DNA of 64,000 nucleotides from an uncultured Ectothiorhodospiraceae bacterium (GCA_947260005.1 CAMYOL010000007.1:406483-470482); one strand, 5' to 3'; positions 43,766 through 54,219 are shown, counted from the first letter of the stretch. Notes: generated by a model from the letters alone, not told the origin. A program made the numbers and translations.

Positions 43766-46542
43766 ATGTCGACTCTAACAAGTACTGCTGACCAGGGGCC
43801 CTTTAAAAATCTAGGGACACGAGTAATACTAAGCTTATTGACGATTCTGTTGGTCTTTAGTAGCTCGGCGAGCATCACCTCCGCCACCGAACAACAACGT
43901 CGATTTTCAATCGCGATCAGCGGTGGTGCCAGCAAAGGGGCCTATGAGGCAGGCTTAAACTGGGGTCTGCTCAAGATGATGCGCAATGCTAGTAAAATCG
44001 ATTCTTCATTAATGGGCCAATCACATAGAGCCGATGCCGCGAGTTTTTCCGGTGCCTCTGCGGGCGGGATCAATACCCTGCTGTCTGGTATTGGTTGGTG
44101 TAGTCTGCCTCAATCCAAAGGAGGATTGGCTAATACTATTGATTCAAATATCTTCCGTAATGTCTGGTTACGGCCGGATGTGAATCGTTTACTACCACCC
44201 ACTGCGGATTCTGAATACTATAGTTCAAACGATGCCTTACTTTCACGTCATGACTTATTACTAGCAGCGAGTAAATTACGTCAAAGCTGGAACACGGCGA
44301 GTTTCCGTCCTGGCTGTCGAGTCCCCCTCGGAGTTACCGTCACGCGAGTCATACCCGATGAGTTTAAAATCGGTAATATTGAGGTGCAAAACCAACGACT
44401 GTTTATCCCATTTGAAGCCCGCACCGAGAAAGACGGCACACTTGGTTTTTATTTTGATCCAGGTGATTATCCAACCCTGTCTGATCCAGCGATGATCCTG
44501 ATGCCACGCGCAGTAGATGCCCCCCCCTACTCGATTACTGACCAACGAATTGAAGATGCGGTATTAACAAGTTCGGCCTTCCCTGGCGGTTTTGGTCGCA
44601 AGCGCCTGCAGTACTGTCGATTTACCGGCTTCGCCAAGGGTAATGAAGAAAAAACCGATCGACCGGAGCAACCGTCAAAATCTTCGGCAACAACTATTTG
44701 CCCAAAAGGATATGAACTAACCGAAGCTGAATTTTCTGATGGCAGTTTGTTTGACAATCTGCCCATCGGACTGGCGCGGCAGCTGGCAGAACAACACAAA
44801 AGAGCCAAAGAAAATATCTTACCGGTCACTTACGTTTTCCTCGATCCTAATCGATTGCGTTACGAGATCCCGCCAGCCGCTAATACAACGGCCTGTGCCA
44901 GTGACAATCCGCCGGAAGCCTGCGAGAAAATGGAATTCAGTCTGTTTACCGAACAAGCACTCTTGTTAGGCGCATTAAGCACCGCGCGCAAGTATGAACT
45001 CTACCGTGAATTGACCAGTGATTACTGGTCACTAAACCTCGCGCAACTGAGTTACCAGTTAGCCGAGAAACTCGAGACAAATAATAGTCGATACAACTGT
45101 GAAAAAGAGATTCCTTTTTATCGTACCAGGCTGACTTGTGCGGAAGCCGTGCGTCGTGCCGGTGCATTATTGGAGCTGATATACACTCGCGCTTCTTTGC
45201 CAGTTACTCCTCCCTACTCGGCAAATAAATTAAGTCGGGCCGGCGTTGCCCAGCGGTGTCATTTTGAAAAAAATAATTCGTCCATAAAAAGCCAGGGGGA
45301 ATGCGAAATCAATGCCAGTAAGTATCGGAACCGGTTAACAAAAATACTACTCACCATCGCTGAAAACAATAAGCAGATTACTGACGACTTTATAACAAGG
45401 ATTCATCAATCTAAACATTCCATGCACAATGATCGGATTCTTCGACTCACCAACCGTGGCGCACCGATCACCGGTACCTTACTAAGCGACTTTGGCGCCT
45501 TTCTGGATATCAAGTTCCGTGAATACGATTACTATGTCGGTGTTTACGATTCGGTTATTATTGCTGCAAAAACATTATGCGGCCTTAAGTTCTCCGAGCA
45601 ATATCAAAATCAACCGTTTTTACAATGTCAAAATGCACTCGCTGAAAAGATCTATCACCTCCTCGGCATAAAAGAAAATTTACGTAGCCGATATCTATTT
45701 GCTCGATTGGCACAATGGGAGTTTGGTAAACAAAATACTCTCCAGTTTGCTTACGCCTCTTCGCCAGAAGAAGATCGCGATATGCGCATCATTTTTGATG
45801 GTCTATTAAAAACTTTGGAAGCCGGTGAAAAAAATGATATTGCCAGGCAGGGATTATTTTTTACTGAAAATACATTTTTTGTTCACCTGGAAAATGAACA
45901 TTTTAAACCCACACCGACGGAAGATGGTTCCAGATCGCTGTTAACACAAATAATAGCGGATCCCACCAAGTGGCCTTCTGAACTTAGCCGCCGCGTGACC
46001 ACCCGCATTGTTCATCTCGAACAACAGGCAGAGGCTATCTATACTGCACGTGAACCGGATCCAGAAAAACGTGAAACAAGTCATTCCACAATGATGGGAA
46101 TCGCCGCGCACTCGATACAAACCGCCACCTATAACTATCCGGATTTTACCTTTGCACCCTCGACCGCACCTGAAGACTGGATTTGGCGAAACTTCATTCC
46201 CTATGAATTCGCTTTCGATCTTGCCGAGAGTGATCTCCTTTTCACCTGGCAACCCACCTGGTCGCTTACGAAAAAAGACTTAGTTGCGGTTCGTGCCAGT
46301 CTGGGATTTGCCGGGGGTACGTTTAGTTCCAGCGATTCAATCGAACGCGAAAACTATGGCGCACTGGGTCTTAGCTACATTCGTCAAACGAATTCCGGCC
46401 TTATCATGTAAATGTGAGTTTTTTTCAAGACCGATTACGGGTGGGCCTTGGAGCACGAGACTTCGCTCGAACTTCTGACACATGGTTTATCACGATAGGA
46501 CTTAGTGATTTACCTGGATTGAGTTACTGGCTGACACGTTAA
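43766..46542 (+). pseudogene. Patatin-like phospholipase with C-terminal barrel, frameshifted near the end
   Basis: The ATG at 43766 has GAGGGAGA upstream. The frame reads a signal peptide, the patatin oxyanion loop SGGASKG (52-58), nucleophile elbow SFSGASAGG with Ser98 and the DGS motif of EFSDGSLFDN, then a long middle region. It stops at 46411 after YIRQTNSGLIM. The shifted frame continues with outer-membrane-like strands FQDRLRVGLGARDFA and WFITIGLSDLPG and ends naturally at 46542. A frameshift between about 46385 and 46409 thus removes the last 40-50 residues. It could still be expressed as an 881-residue form. Confidence 0.8.
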
Positions 46543-46587
46543 AGAATCTACAAAAGTATGATCAATCTTACCGCTCGTATCATATTC

Positions 46588-47841
46588 TTATAATGCCAAA
46601 CGTGCCCTCAAACCAACGATCCAGAGTGAATCCTGAGTGGTATTTAATGCCGGATCTTTGATGTATTGAATATCAGGGGTAATCACGAGTTGTTCGGTCA
46701 GAGGAAAACGATAAAACACTTCCAGGGTTTTTTGATCAGGCAATCCAGAGCTAAAGGTCTTTTCATTCGGCACACCCCACTGGAAACCCACACCAAATAG
46801 ATCACGACCAGCAACCGGCTGGTAACCAAATCCAACCCCGATGGATTTTTCCATTAACGTACCGCCATCATCGGCATAACCACCGCGGATAAAGGGCATG
46901 AAATTATTGTTGATGAGTGTGATGTATTGAAAGGCGACGCCCCAACCGTCCGGCGCCCCGGTCGCTTCGTTTTTATCAACGTGCCAGAGCGTAACGTGGG
47001 TATTATCAAAGTAAATTCGATCCTGTCCTTGGGTCCAACCCAACTCAACACTGGTAAAGTATTCACTTTCATCAAAAAACCGTTTAAAACTATCAGTTAT
47101 ATCGGTGGGATCGGAATAGGCATCACTTAAGCTACCTATAATATACATCTTGTCTGTCAGCATAGTGGCACCGGCAATACCCAGCGCGGCGTCATTCGGT
47201 AAATAAATTGTATTGGTACCCGTACTAAACGCGAGATTTAGAAAACCGGTCCAGGGACTGCCCAGGGCAAACACATCAACATAGTCAGTAGCATCCAGGA
47301 AACCACCTAACAGCACAGATTTGCCGTCATTAAAACGCTGACGCCAGTAAAGATTGGTCCAACGAGCACCTTGATCGCTAAACGGCGGTTCAATGAGCCC
47401 AACGATACTTTGATCAAAACCAAAGGCCTGCGGAGCATTGTCAGTGTACTTGTGACGATGTTCCACTTTCCAAACAAAGGCACCGGTATTTTTCGTTCCC
47501 CGCCCGGTCAATTCCCACGAACCGAAAAAGCGAAGCATACCGCCAGCTGCATTATCGTCACCTGAGGCACCGTTCTCGCTTGATTTTAAATAGACCCCCG
47601 AATAATCAAGACCAAAAGACAGACCATGATCTTTTTCTAATTGTTTTTTCCAGTCAAACCAGGACTGGCTAAGGCGCTTATCAAAGATCGCGCCGGTTAT
47701 CTCCCTGTCATCGCGTATTGTGTTTTCCACCGCATCAGGACTACCAAAGCCTGGTCCGCTAGCCTCTTCTGCCTGAACGGTATTTACGTTAAGCGCGATA
47801 CTCAAACCAAGCCAAATTAAAGAATAACCTTTAATGTTCAT
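46588..47841 (-). CDS. OprB-type carbohydrate-selective porin family protein
   Basis: The 417-residue protein has a signal peptide (about 1-24, ending VQA) and the OprB pattern: LSFGLDYSGVYLKS, an RFFGSWELTGRGTKNTG segment, repeated GF-x-DATDY and GWG strands, and a terminal aromatic/hydrophobic strand (LWIVGLRARLAL). OprB porins admit sugars or other small solutes. AAGGAA precedes the ATG. A candidate AraC operator lies 105 bp upstream. Another OprB-like gene enters the window at its right edge. Confidence 0.87.
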   Translation of the reverse strand: MNIKGYSLIWLGLSIALNVNTVQAEEASGPGFGSPDAVENTIRDDREITGAIFDKRLSQSWFDWKKQLEKDHGLSFGLDYSGVYLKSSENGASGDDNAAGGMLRFFGSWELTGRGTKNTGAFVWKVEHRHKYTDNAPQAFGFDQSIVGLIEPPFSDQGARWTNLYWRQRFNDGKSVLLGGFLDATDYVDVFALGSPWTGFLNLAFSTGTNTIYLPNDAALGIAGATMLTDKMYIIGSLSDAYSDPTDITDSFKRFFDESEYFTSVELGWTQGQDRIYFDNTHVTLWHVDKNEATGAPDGWGVAFQYITLINNNFMPFIRGGYADDGGTLMEKSIGVGFGYQPVAGRDLFGVGFQWGVPNEKTFSSGLPDQKTLEVFYRFPLTEQLVITPDIQYIKDPALNTTQDSLWIVGLRARLAL

Positions 47842-47945
47842 TAGTAAATTCCTTCTGATGAATACATTTTTATTTTCTTATATGCTTTTTGTTGTCAATT
47901 CTATCAACGAGTCAGGATAGTTTAGTGTTTAACATCACTCCAAAT

Positions 47946-47962
47946 CTTGCCATTTCACGCCA
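47946..47962 (-). promoter_or_regulatory. Candidate AraC operator, site A (upstream of porin)
   Basis: On the minus strand it reads TGGCGTGAAATGGCAAG, 16 of 17 bases identical to site B. It lies 105 bp ahead of the porin ATG and in the same orientation. The rest of the 379-bp gap up to the dipeptidase gene shows nothing else that I can support. Confidence 0.65.
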
Positions 47963-48220
47963 CTTTGATTTAAGGGCAAATAATATTTATCATCCTTTAT
48001 AACACCAAAAACGTGAGGTTATATAAACTATTTTTTAAAGCTCTGGCGTAAAATGGCAAGAAAAATATAGGATGACGCAATATAGTCAACGGCAATATCG
48101 ATTAATGTGGCTAGCCAGTTAATATAACTAAATATTAAGCTACGGTTGATGACGGGTTTAACATATGACGCCGCCGAATACGGAATCGATATGAATTTTT
48201 TACTACTAAGGAGAGACAGC

Positions 48221-49456
48221 ATGCGTTTTTTCGCAACAATTTTTATTCTACTATTTTCACTGAATGCGCATGCAAGCCTGGATGCCAAACACTGGCCAGC
48301 CTCGAAAAAGGCCAAGCAGTTCGTCAAGGACACAATTGTCATCGGTATGTTGGCAAGTCCATATGGCACGGGCTGGACCAAGAATGAGCAGCTACTGACC
48401 TATTTCAAGGAAGCACGCAAAGCCGGAATTACCGGACATGAGATGACCCTCACTGCTGCGTCCATGAACTGGGATAACCTCATGCAACAACACCATGCTT
48501 TTCGTGCTGCGATGGCGGAAGAACCTGAAAATTATATCTTTGTTCGATCAACCCGTGATATCGAGGCGGCACATATTAAGGGCAAGACTGCGGTGATCTG
48601 GAATTCACAAACCGCGACCATCCTTGAAGAAGATCTCACACGCATGTCGGCACTCAAAGAGATGGGGATAGCCAGCATGATCCTTGCCTACAATGATCGC
48701 TTCCGAACCGGTTCAGGATCACTGGCCGCCTACAATGGCAAGGACGATGGACTAACGGCATGGGGCCAGGCCGTCATCGATGAAATGGTGAAGTACGGCA
48801 TCATCCTTGACCTGAGCCATACCGGTAAAAAGACCGCAATGGATGCGATGGATCACATGGACAAAAACCATCCCGGTGTGCCTTACATATATACGCATTC
48901 ATTACCGGCCGGCCTGTATAAGAATGAAAAGAAAAAATCACCGCGAGGTTGTTATCGCAACATCAGCGATGAAGAGGCCAAGCGTGCAGCGAAAAGCGGT
49001 GGTTATGTTGCGCCAACATTTACCGAGTGGATGGTCGATGGCATCTGGCCGGATGACCTGACCCCGAAACAGGCCGCCGACATGATCGACTATTATGCCA
49101 AGCTGGTCGGTGTTGACCATGTGGCAATCGCCACTGACGATATGTTTGACGTCAAATTGGTTGTGGATTTCGCCAAGAAGAACGCCACTATGTATGATGA
49201 TGGTGGTTACATGATCAATGCTTTCAATAAGGGCGCATCTGATAGCGCACCGCTTGCCAGAATCCTGGCTGCAGTCACTGATGAGCTGTGGAAACGCGGA
49301 TATAAGAATGAAGATCTTGCCAAGATCTACGGCGGCAATAAGATGCGTGTCTACCAGCAAGTATGGGAAGGCGCCCCCGAAGGCAAATGGGATAAGGAAT
49401 ACAAGGAACGGGTCAAGATGCGTAAGGAATTTATGGAGAAATACGGTACGCGTTAA
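48221..49456 (+). CDS. Exported membrane dipeptidase (peptidase M19)
   Basis: AAGGAGA before the ATG at 48221 fixes the start; the 411-residue protein has a signal peptide ending AHA. It is an M19 renal-dipeptidase-like enzyme: [17 protein letters not shown], the YTHSLP histidine and [12 protein letters not shown] are visible zinc-site segments. It would hydrolyse dipeptides in the periplasm. It is divergent from the porin and followed by a strong terminator. Confidence 0.87.
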   Translation: MRFFATIFILLFSLNAHASLDAKHWPASKKAKQFVKDTIVIGMLASPYGTGWTKNEQLLTYFKEARKAGITGHEMTLTAASMNWDNLMQQHHAFRAAMAEEPENYIFVRSTRDIEAAHIKGKTAVIWNSQTATILEEDLTRMSALKEMGIASMILAYNDRFRTGSGSLAAYNGKDDGLTAWGQAVIDEMVKYGIILDLSHTGKKTAMDAMDHMDKNHPGVPYIYTHSLPAGLYKNEKKKSPRGCYRNISDEEAKRAAKSGGYVAPTFTEWMVDGIWPDDLTPKQAADMIDYYAKLVGVDHVAIATDDMFDVKLVVDFAKKNATMYDDGGYMINAFNKGASDSAPLARILAAVTDELWKRGYKNEDLAKIYGGNKMRVYQQVWEGAPEGKWDKEYKERVKMRKEFMEKYGTR

Positions 49457-49486
49457 CTATCTTTCGTCAATCTTATACTGAAATCA

Positions 49487-49523
49487 CAACGCGGAGTAGG
49501 TAAACCTGCTCCGCGTTTTTGTT
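49487..49523 (+). terminator. Rho-independent terminator of the dipeptidase gene
   Basis: A long stem, AACGCGGAGTAGG (49488-49500) with CCTGCTCCGCGTT (49505-49517), has a four-base loop and is followed by a T run. Confidence 0.9.
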
Positions 49524-49551
49524 TCATAATGTCCTTTAAAAGTATTAATCC

Positions 49552-49575
49552 GGCCATTTTTCTAATATAATGGCC
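49552..49575. promoter_or_regulatory. Promoter with inverted repeat in front of the Fic gene
   Basis: A perfect TATAAT (-10) at 49566-49571 overlaps an inverted repeat GGCCAT (49552-49557) / ATGGCC (49570-49575) with 12 bases between. A dimeric regulator bound here would block RNA polymerase. The downstream Fic protein has an N-terminal winged-helix-like domain, so autoregulation is a fair guess. Confidence 0.6.
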
Positions 49576-49600
49576 ATATTCTGCTCTTAAATACTAAATT

Positions 49601-50620
49601 ATGGCCCATAAATCACTAAAACAGGCGGCTTTATCCGCCCTTAAACAGTCGAAAGAGGCAATAAGTATCTCTTCATTGGCCACCAGGCTGAATTCGGTGC
49701 CGCAACGTACCCTGCGCCGCTGGCTCACCGAATGGGTCAACCAAGGCATTCTTGAACGTGTGGGTGAAGCCCGCGCCACACAATATTGTTATATCAAACA
49801 GGACATTGCGCCAGCGGATTCGTTGAGCTTTTTGCAAGGCCTGGATAACGATCTAAAACACTCATTACTCAAACAATTGCGAGATCTGTGGACACATAAC
49901 TCAACTGCGATTGAAGGCAATACCTTAACCCTGGGTGATACCCACTTTGTTTTGGAAGAAGGACTGACCATTTCCGGTAAGCCGTTATCGGATCATCAGG
50001 AAGTCATTGGTCATGCCAGCGCCATCGAGTTACTTTACCAGGCGTTAAACGAACCGATATCCGAAACCTTTTTATTTAATCTACACCAGGCGATTCATAC
50101 CCAAATCGTTACCGACATTTACAAGCCCATCGGTGCCTGGAAAGTCGAACCCAACGGTACCTATGCTATTGGCAAAGATGGTTCGCAAACCTTTATTGAA
50201 TATGCCTTGCCTCACCATGTGCCCAAACTTATGTCAGAACTTATTGACTATATCAATCACATTGACAGCAAAACATTGAGCCTGGACAACGTGCATCAAT
50301 ACTATGCTCGCATTCATATGGCGATTGTACATATCCATCCATTTTGGAACGGTAACGGCCGAATCGCTCGATTGCTTGCGAATGTGCCATTGTTAAAGGC
50401 TGGACATCCGCCACTGGTGATTCCACAGGAGCAACGACGTGAATACATTCAGATCCTGGCTGATTATCAGATAAGTGTTGGCCAATTAAACGAAAAGTCA
50501 GGTTTGTGGCCTGACGTGAAAGCACTAAAAGATTTCGAACAGTTTTGTGAATCTATTTATTCAATTACTAAAACATTGGTCAAAAATGCAAATGAGTTAC
50601 AGTTAAAACGAGGCGCTTAA
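49601..50620 (+). CDS. Fic-domain protein with N-terminal winged helix and inhibitory helix
   Basis: The 339-residue protein begins with a winged-helix-like region (about 5-65, QRTLRRWLTEWVNQGILERVG). The inhibitory motif S-x-x-x-E-G appears as STAIEG (101-106), as in class II Fic proteins, and the catalytic loop is HPFWNGNGRIAR (246-257), with His246. Fic enzymes transfer AMP to hydroxyl side chains of target proteins. No adjacent antitoxin-like gene is seen, which fits the internal inhibition. It stands alone between terminators. Confidence 0.93.
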   Translation: MAHKSLKQAALSALKQSKEAISISSLATRLNSVPQRTLRRWLTEWVNQGILERVGEARATQYCYIKQDIAPADSLSFLQGLDNDLKHSLLKQLRDLWTHNSTAIEGNTLTLGDTHFVLEEGLTISGKPLSDHQEVIGHASAIELLYQALNEPISETFLFNLHQAIHTQIVTDIYKPIGAWKVEPNGTYAIGKDGSQTFIEYALPHHVPKLMSELIDYINHIDSKTLSLDNVHQYYARIHMAIVHIHPFWNGNGRIARLLANVPLLKAGHPPLVIPQEQRREYIQILADYQISVGQLNEKSGLWPDVKALKDFEQFCESIYSITKTLVKNANELQLKRGA

Positions 50621-50630
50621 ACGCCTCGTT
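50607..50630. terminator. Hairpin at the end of the Fic gene
   Basis: AACGAGGCG (50607-50615) pairs with CGCCTCGTT (50622-50630), overlapping the stop codon of the Fic gene. The T tract is poor, so it may be a weak terminator. Confidence 0.55.
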
Positions 50631-50669
50631 CCCACTGGTTTTATTAGAATAAAAGCTTCTACATGCACT

Positions 50670-50825
50670 CTATTTTATTCCAGCCACTTCATGTAATGCA
50701 TGCAGTTTTTCATCATGTAAACCACCATTACAACCTGTTAGTTCTTTAAACGCCAATTGATTAGCTTTATAGGCCTGATAATTAGCCAATGCCTGTTCTT
50801 TGGATAATGGTTTTGAAGGAGGCAT
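50670..50825 (-). CDS. Possible small ORF overlapping the amidohydrolase 3' end
   Basis: A 51-residue frame starts at the ATG 50825 (MPPSKPLSKEQALANY) and ends with a TAG at 50670. It overlaps the end of the amidohydrolase gene by 44 bp in another frame and shows coding-like composition (LHDEKLHALHEVAGIK). The ribosome-binding site is weak. It may also be the decayed tail of a longer gene. Confidence 0.35.
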   Translation of the reverse strand: MPPSKPLSKEQALANYQAYKANQLAFKELTGCNGGLHDEKLHALHEVAGIK

Positions 50826-52173
50826 TGCTATTTTTATATATCTTTCCGTCTTTCATAATCAGCTTCAGATTGTTTTTCCAATCCGCCATGATCGTCACAT
50901 CGTTCACTGGATTACCTTCCACAAGTAACATGTCGGCGTAGGCACCTTCTTTAATCACGCCAAGTGGACCTTCACGGTAAGGATTTTTGGTGCCCGACTT
51001 GGCCAACCACTTGGCGGCAGATGAGGTGTTCTGGCGCAGAATTTCCACATCCTTAAACCAGCGTTTGCGTACCACCATGTCCTCTGGAGTTTTGGTGATA
51101 ATGCCTTCCTGCCATAAGTCCACACCGGCAAAGGTTTCCACACCCAATTTAGCGACCAGGGTTAACATGTTATTGGCGCCGTCACGAACCTGACGCGCTT
51201 TGCGAATGTTCTCTGCATTAAAACCCGCGAGCTTTTCCGGTTCTTTGAATATTTCTACCGCCGCATAAGGTTGTAACGACATCACTGCACCAAGTTTTTT
51301 CATTCGCTTTAATGTTTTCCTGGAAGCAAGAAATCCGTGTTCGATACAACGACCGCCGGCATCGAGTACCCTGTTGATCGATGAATCAGTATAGGCATGC
51401 GCACAGGCATAGGTGCCAAAGTCGGCTGCGGCATCGACAATCGCACGGATTTCATCTTCACTCATCGTATCAGCGTATAAAGGATCAAAGTCAGAGGCGA
51501 CACCCCCACCGACCATGATCTTGATTTGCGAGGCACCAAAGCGTAGTAGCTTACGGGTAGCTGCACGAGCCTCAATCGGACCGGTTATCAGATTATTATC
51601 ACCACGTTTACTGAACACATCTGTGCCCGGTTGTTCACTGAACATGGCTAGATCGTTGTGGCCTGAGATGGCCGATATAGCACCACCGCTGGAATAAACT
51701 CGAGGTCCTTTTAATCGTCCAGCCGCAATGTTCTTGGCGATTCCGAGACTATTACCACCCACATCACGTATCGTTGTGTAACCCATTTGCATGTAAAGCT
51801 GTAATGTTTCCATCGCGGCGGCTCCAGCGGCCTGGGCATCAAACTCGCTGCGCATCACGGCTACTCCGTAACGAAACATCAGATGGGTATGCATGTCGAT
51901 CAATCCCGGCATCAAGGTACGCCCGCCACCATCAATGATGGTGGCTGTACTATTCGCCTTTAAACCTTTACCTATTTTCTTGATCAGATTTTTTTCGACC
52001 AGGACATCCTGCCCCATTTTTAGTTTTGCATTTTTACCGTCGAAGATGTTGACGTTTTTGATTAATATTTGTGACGGAGCAATTGCACTCTTATTTTCTG
52101 CACTTACCGGGTGTACGATACTTGTCAGGATAACAAAATATACGAATAGACTGAGAAGAGAACGGAGATTCAT
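50782..52173 (-). CDS. Exported amidohydrolase, paralogue 1
   Basis: The 463-residue protein has a signal peptide (about 1-25) and an imidazolonepropionase/prolidase-like amidohydrolase domain: the metal motif LIDMHTHL, QIKIMVGGGVASDFDP with the Lys segment, the CAHAYTD and CIEHGF histidines and the FAGVDLW aspartate. Family relatives hydrolyse Xaa-Pro peptides or cyclic amides. AAGGAAA precedes the start. Its C-terminus is about 15 residues longer than its paralogue after the shared MKDGK-x-YKN-like end. It is downstream of the paralogue with a 65-bp gap and likely shares its promoter. Confidence 0.9.
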   Translation of the reverse strand: MNLRSLLSLFVYFVILTSIVHPVSAENKSAIAPSQILIKNVNIFDGKNAKLKMGQDVLVEKNLIKKIGKGLKANSTATIIDGGGRTLMPGLIDMHTHLMFRYGVAVMRSEFDAQAAGAAAMETLQLYMQMGYTTIRDVGGNSLGIAKNIAAGRLKGPRVYSSGGAISAISGHNDLAMFSEQPGTDVFSKRGDNNLITGPIEARAATRKLLRFGASQIKIMVGGGVASDFDPLYADTMSEDEIRAIVDAAADFGTYACAHAYTDSSINRVLDAGGRCIEHGFLASRKTLKRMKKLGAVMSLQPYAAVEIFKEPEKLAGFNAENIRKARQVRDGANNMLTLVAKLGVETFAGVDLWQEGIITKTPEDMVVRKRWFKDVEILRQNTSSAAKWLAKSGTKNPYREGPLGVIKEGAYADMLLVEGNPVNDVTIMADWKNNLKLIMKDGKIYKNSNASFKTIIQRTGIG

Positions 52174-52238
52174 TATTTTTCCTTATTTGAGAAGTATCAG
52201 GGTACCGAAGTACCCTAATTAATTTCAAGTTGATGAAT

Positions 52239-53621
52239 TTATAATGTATTTTTTAAGACTTTGCCGTCTTTCATAATGACTTTGAACTTATCTTTATAAT
52301 CATTCAACACCTTGATATCTTTAAGTGGATCACCATCAATGATAATTAAATCAGCGTAGGCACCTTTTTTAATAACACCTAACTCACCGTATTTATAAGG
52401 GTTCATCCCACCGGACCAACTTAATACCTTTGCTGCACTGGAGGTACCCATTTTCATAATTTCTAATGGTGTGAATCCTACTTTTGACATCCAAACCATG
52501 TTGTCCGCCTGACGAGTATTGTATGCGGGGCCAAACATATCCCCCCCAGTCACGATCAAGACACCATGTTTGCGTGCCCATTTAAACATTTGCGTAGCAC
52601 CTTTATTAACAGCAGCTGCCTTGGCTTTTTGATCGGCACTAAAAAATGTTATTGACTCTGGGTTTCCAAATGCCTCAAGCGACATCACGGCCTGCGCAGA
52701 CAATGCCACGCCTTCTTTTTTCATACGCTTGATGGTTTTTTCCGATACTAAAAAATTGTGCTCAATGACACGAGCACCTGCATCAATTGCACGATTGACC
52801 GAACGATCATGGTATGCGTGTACTAAGACATAAGTACCATAGTCTTTAGCGACTTCGACAATGGCCTTCATTTCCTCTGCGGACATCTGGGTCGTATGAA
52901 TAGGGTCGAATTCACTGGCCACACCGCCGCCTGCCATCACTTTGATCTGTGTCGCACCCGCACGTAAGTTTTGACGAGCCGCGCGACGTGCCTCTGTTAC
53001 TCCATCAACAATATATCCAAAGCCATGACGTTCTAGATCATCTACACGACCGGGTATATCGTTAAAACTACCCGTATCAGCATGGCCACCAGTTTGACTT
53101 AAAAATCCACCAGATGGAAAAAGTCGCGGGCCTTCAAGCAATCCGTTATTAATTGCCTTTGCCATTCCCAGGATATTACAACCCGTGTCCCGAGCCGTAG
53201 TGAACCCTTGATCGAGATATTGTCGCATGGATACATGAGCCCGGGCACCCATGGCCATTTGATCATATCCATCACGACCGACTAACATGCCTTCCTGAAT
53301 ACAAAAATGGGCGTGCATATCAATCAATCCAGGTATAAGTGTGCCTCCTTTCCCATCAATCACTTTAGCACCAGACATCTTAATGCCTTTACCGACCTGA
53401 TTAATAATATTATCAACAACCAGTACATCCTGGCCTTTCTTAACCGATTTACTGGTTCCATCCCAGACATTGACATTGGTAATTAAAATTATTGATGGTG
53501 GTTTCTTTTCCTTGGCCTGCACAACTGTCGCGTAGATTGCTAAGCTAACCAAAAATGTAGCGGCCATCAGTAAACTAAACGCTCTTGATAATTTACCTCT
53601 CGTCGATATTGAAACGTTCAT
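52239..53621 (-). CDS. Exported amidohydrolase, paralogue 2
   Basis: AAAGGAGAG six bases upstream fixes the start at 53621 (the frame is open from 53648), giving 460 residues with a signal peptide ending VQA. Motifs mirror the downstream paralogue: LIDMHAHF, QIKVMAGGGVASEFDP, VLVHAYHD, VIEHNFLV and VTGGDMFG. The two genes arose by tandem duplication and are both periplasmic or exported enzymes, likely for dipeptides or amides. A candidate AraC operator lies 109 bp upstream. Confidence 0.9.
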   Translation of the reverse strand: MNVSISTRGKLSRAFSLLMAATFLVSLAIYATVVQAKEKKPPSIILITNVNVWDGTSKSVKKGQDVLVVDNIINQVGKGIKMSGAKVIDGKGGTLIPGLIDMHAHFCIQEGMLVGRDGYDQMAMGARAHVSMRQYLDQGFTTARDTGCNILGMAKAINNGLLEGPRLFPSGGFLSQTGGHADTGSFNDIPGRVDDLERHGFGYIVDGVTEARRAARQNLRAGATQIKVMAGGGVASEFDPIHTTQMSAEEMKAIVEVAKDYGTYVLVHAYHDRSVNRAIDAGARVIEHNFLVSEKTIKRMKKEGVALSAQAVMSLEAFGNPESITFFSADQKAKAAAVNKGATQMFKWARKHGVLIVTGGDMFGPAYNTRQADNMVWMSKVGFTPLEIMKMGTSSAAKVLSWSGGMNPYKYGELGVIKKGAYADLIIIDGDPLKDIKVLNDYKDKFKVIMKDGKVLKNTL

Positions 53622-53729
53622 GATGTCTCTCCTTTGTTTCAGTCTCATGATAATGTTTATTATTTAACTATTGTTAATTCTCAATAGCAGAAATTATTTT
53701 CTGTTCCTTTTTGCTACTCGAATATAAAA

Positions 53730-53746
53730 CTTGCCATTTCACGTCA
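53730..53746 (-). promoter_or_regulatory. Candidate AraC operator, site B (upstream of amidohydrolases)
   Basis: On the minus strand it reads TGACGTGAAATGGCAAG, one base different from site A, 109 bp ahead of the amidohydrolase start and in the same orientation. Confidence 0.65.
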
Positions 53747-53759
53747 ATGCTCATGGTGG

Positions 53760-54146
53760 TTACGGAATTGTTTTCGAACCATTAGTAAAACTTTTACGAT
53801 AATGTTGCGGGGTCATACCTGTCCACCGCTCAAAGGCACGGGTAAAACTGCCAGCATCGGCATACCCGAGTTCACTGGCAATGATCACCATCTTGGTTTG
53901 GTTAATGATTAATCTGCGTGCCAACATGTAGCGTATTTCATCGACAAGCTGTGAATAGGTCAGCCCACAGTCGGCCAGGCGGCGTTGTAAAGTACGAGGG
54001 CTCATCTTTAATACCATCGCGATGTCATCCAGGGTATGCCCTCCCTGTTCCAGAAGGTTGGTTACCACAGCGCGAACCATATCCAGATCGAAACCATCAC
54101 TGGTTTGACCGTTTGTTGCTTGCTCATTAGTGATTAGCCTTGCCAT
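53760..54146 (-). CDS. Stand-alone AraC-type DNA-binding domain
   Basis: The 128-residue protein is only the C-terminal double helix-turn-helix of an AraC regulator: HTLDDIAMVLKMSPRTLQRRLADCG and IIASELGYADAGSFTRAFERWTGMTPQHYRKSF. The 200-residue sensor domain usual in this group is missing and the upstream DNA does not encode one in any frame I can see. It is either a truncated regulator or a small independent DNA-binding protein, perhaps competing with the full-length AraC protein next door for the same sites. Confidence 0.8.
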   Translation of the reverse strand: MARLITNEQATNGQTSDGFDLDMVRAVVTNLLEQGGHTLDDIAMVLKMSPRTLQRRLADCGLTYSQLVDEIRYMLARRLIINQTKMVIIASELGYADAGSFTRAFERWTGMTPQHYRKSFTNGSKTIP

Positions 54147-54219
54147 AGCGGTTTAAAAATTACCAAACCCTGTTCCCGATTAATTCAGCAGAGATACTGG
54201 CAGATTCAAATACCCTCGT

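Noticed and set aside
48028..48381. Minus-strand frame of 117 codons in the porin-dipeptidase gap
   Set aside because: Most of it is antisense to the dipeptidase start. The last 40 residues look membrane-like, but there is no independent start or support.
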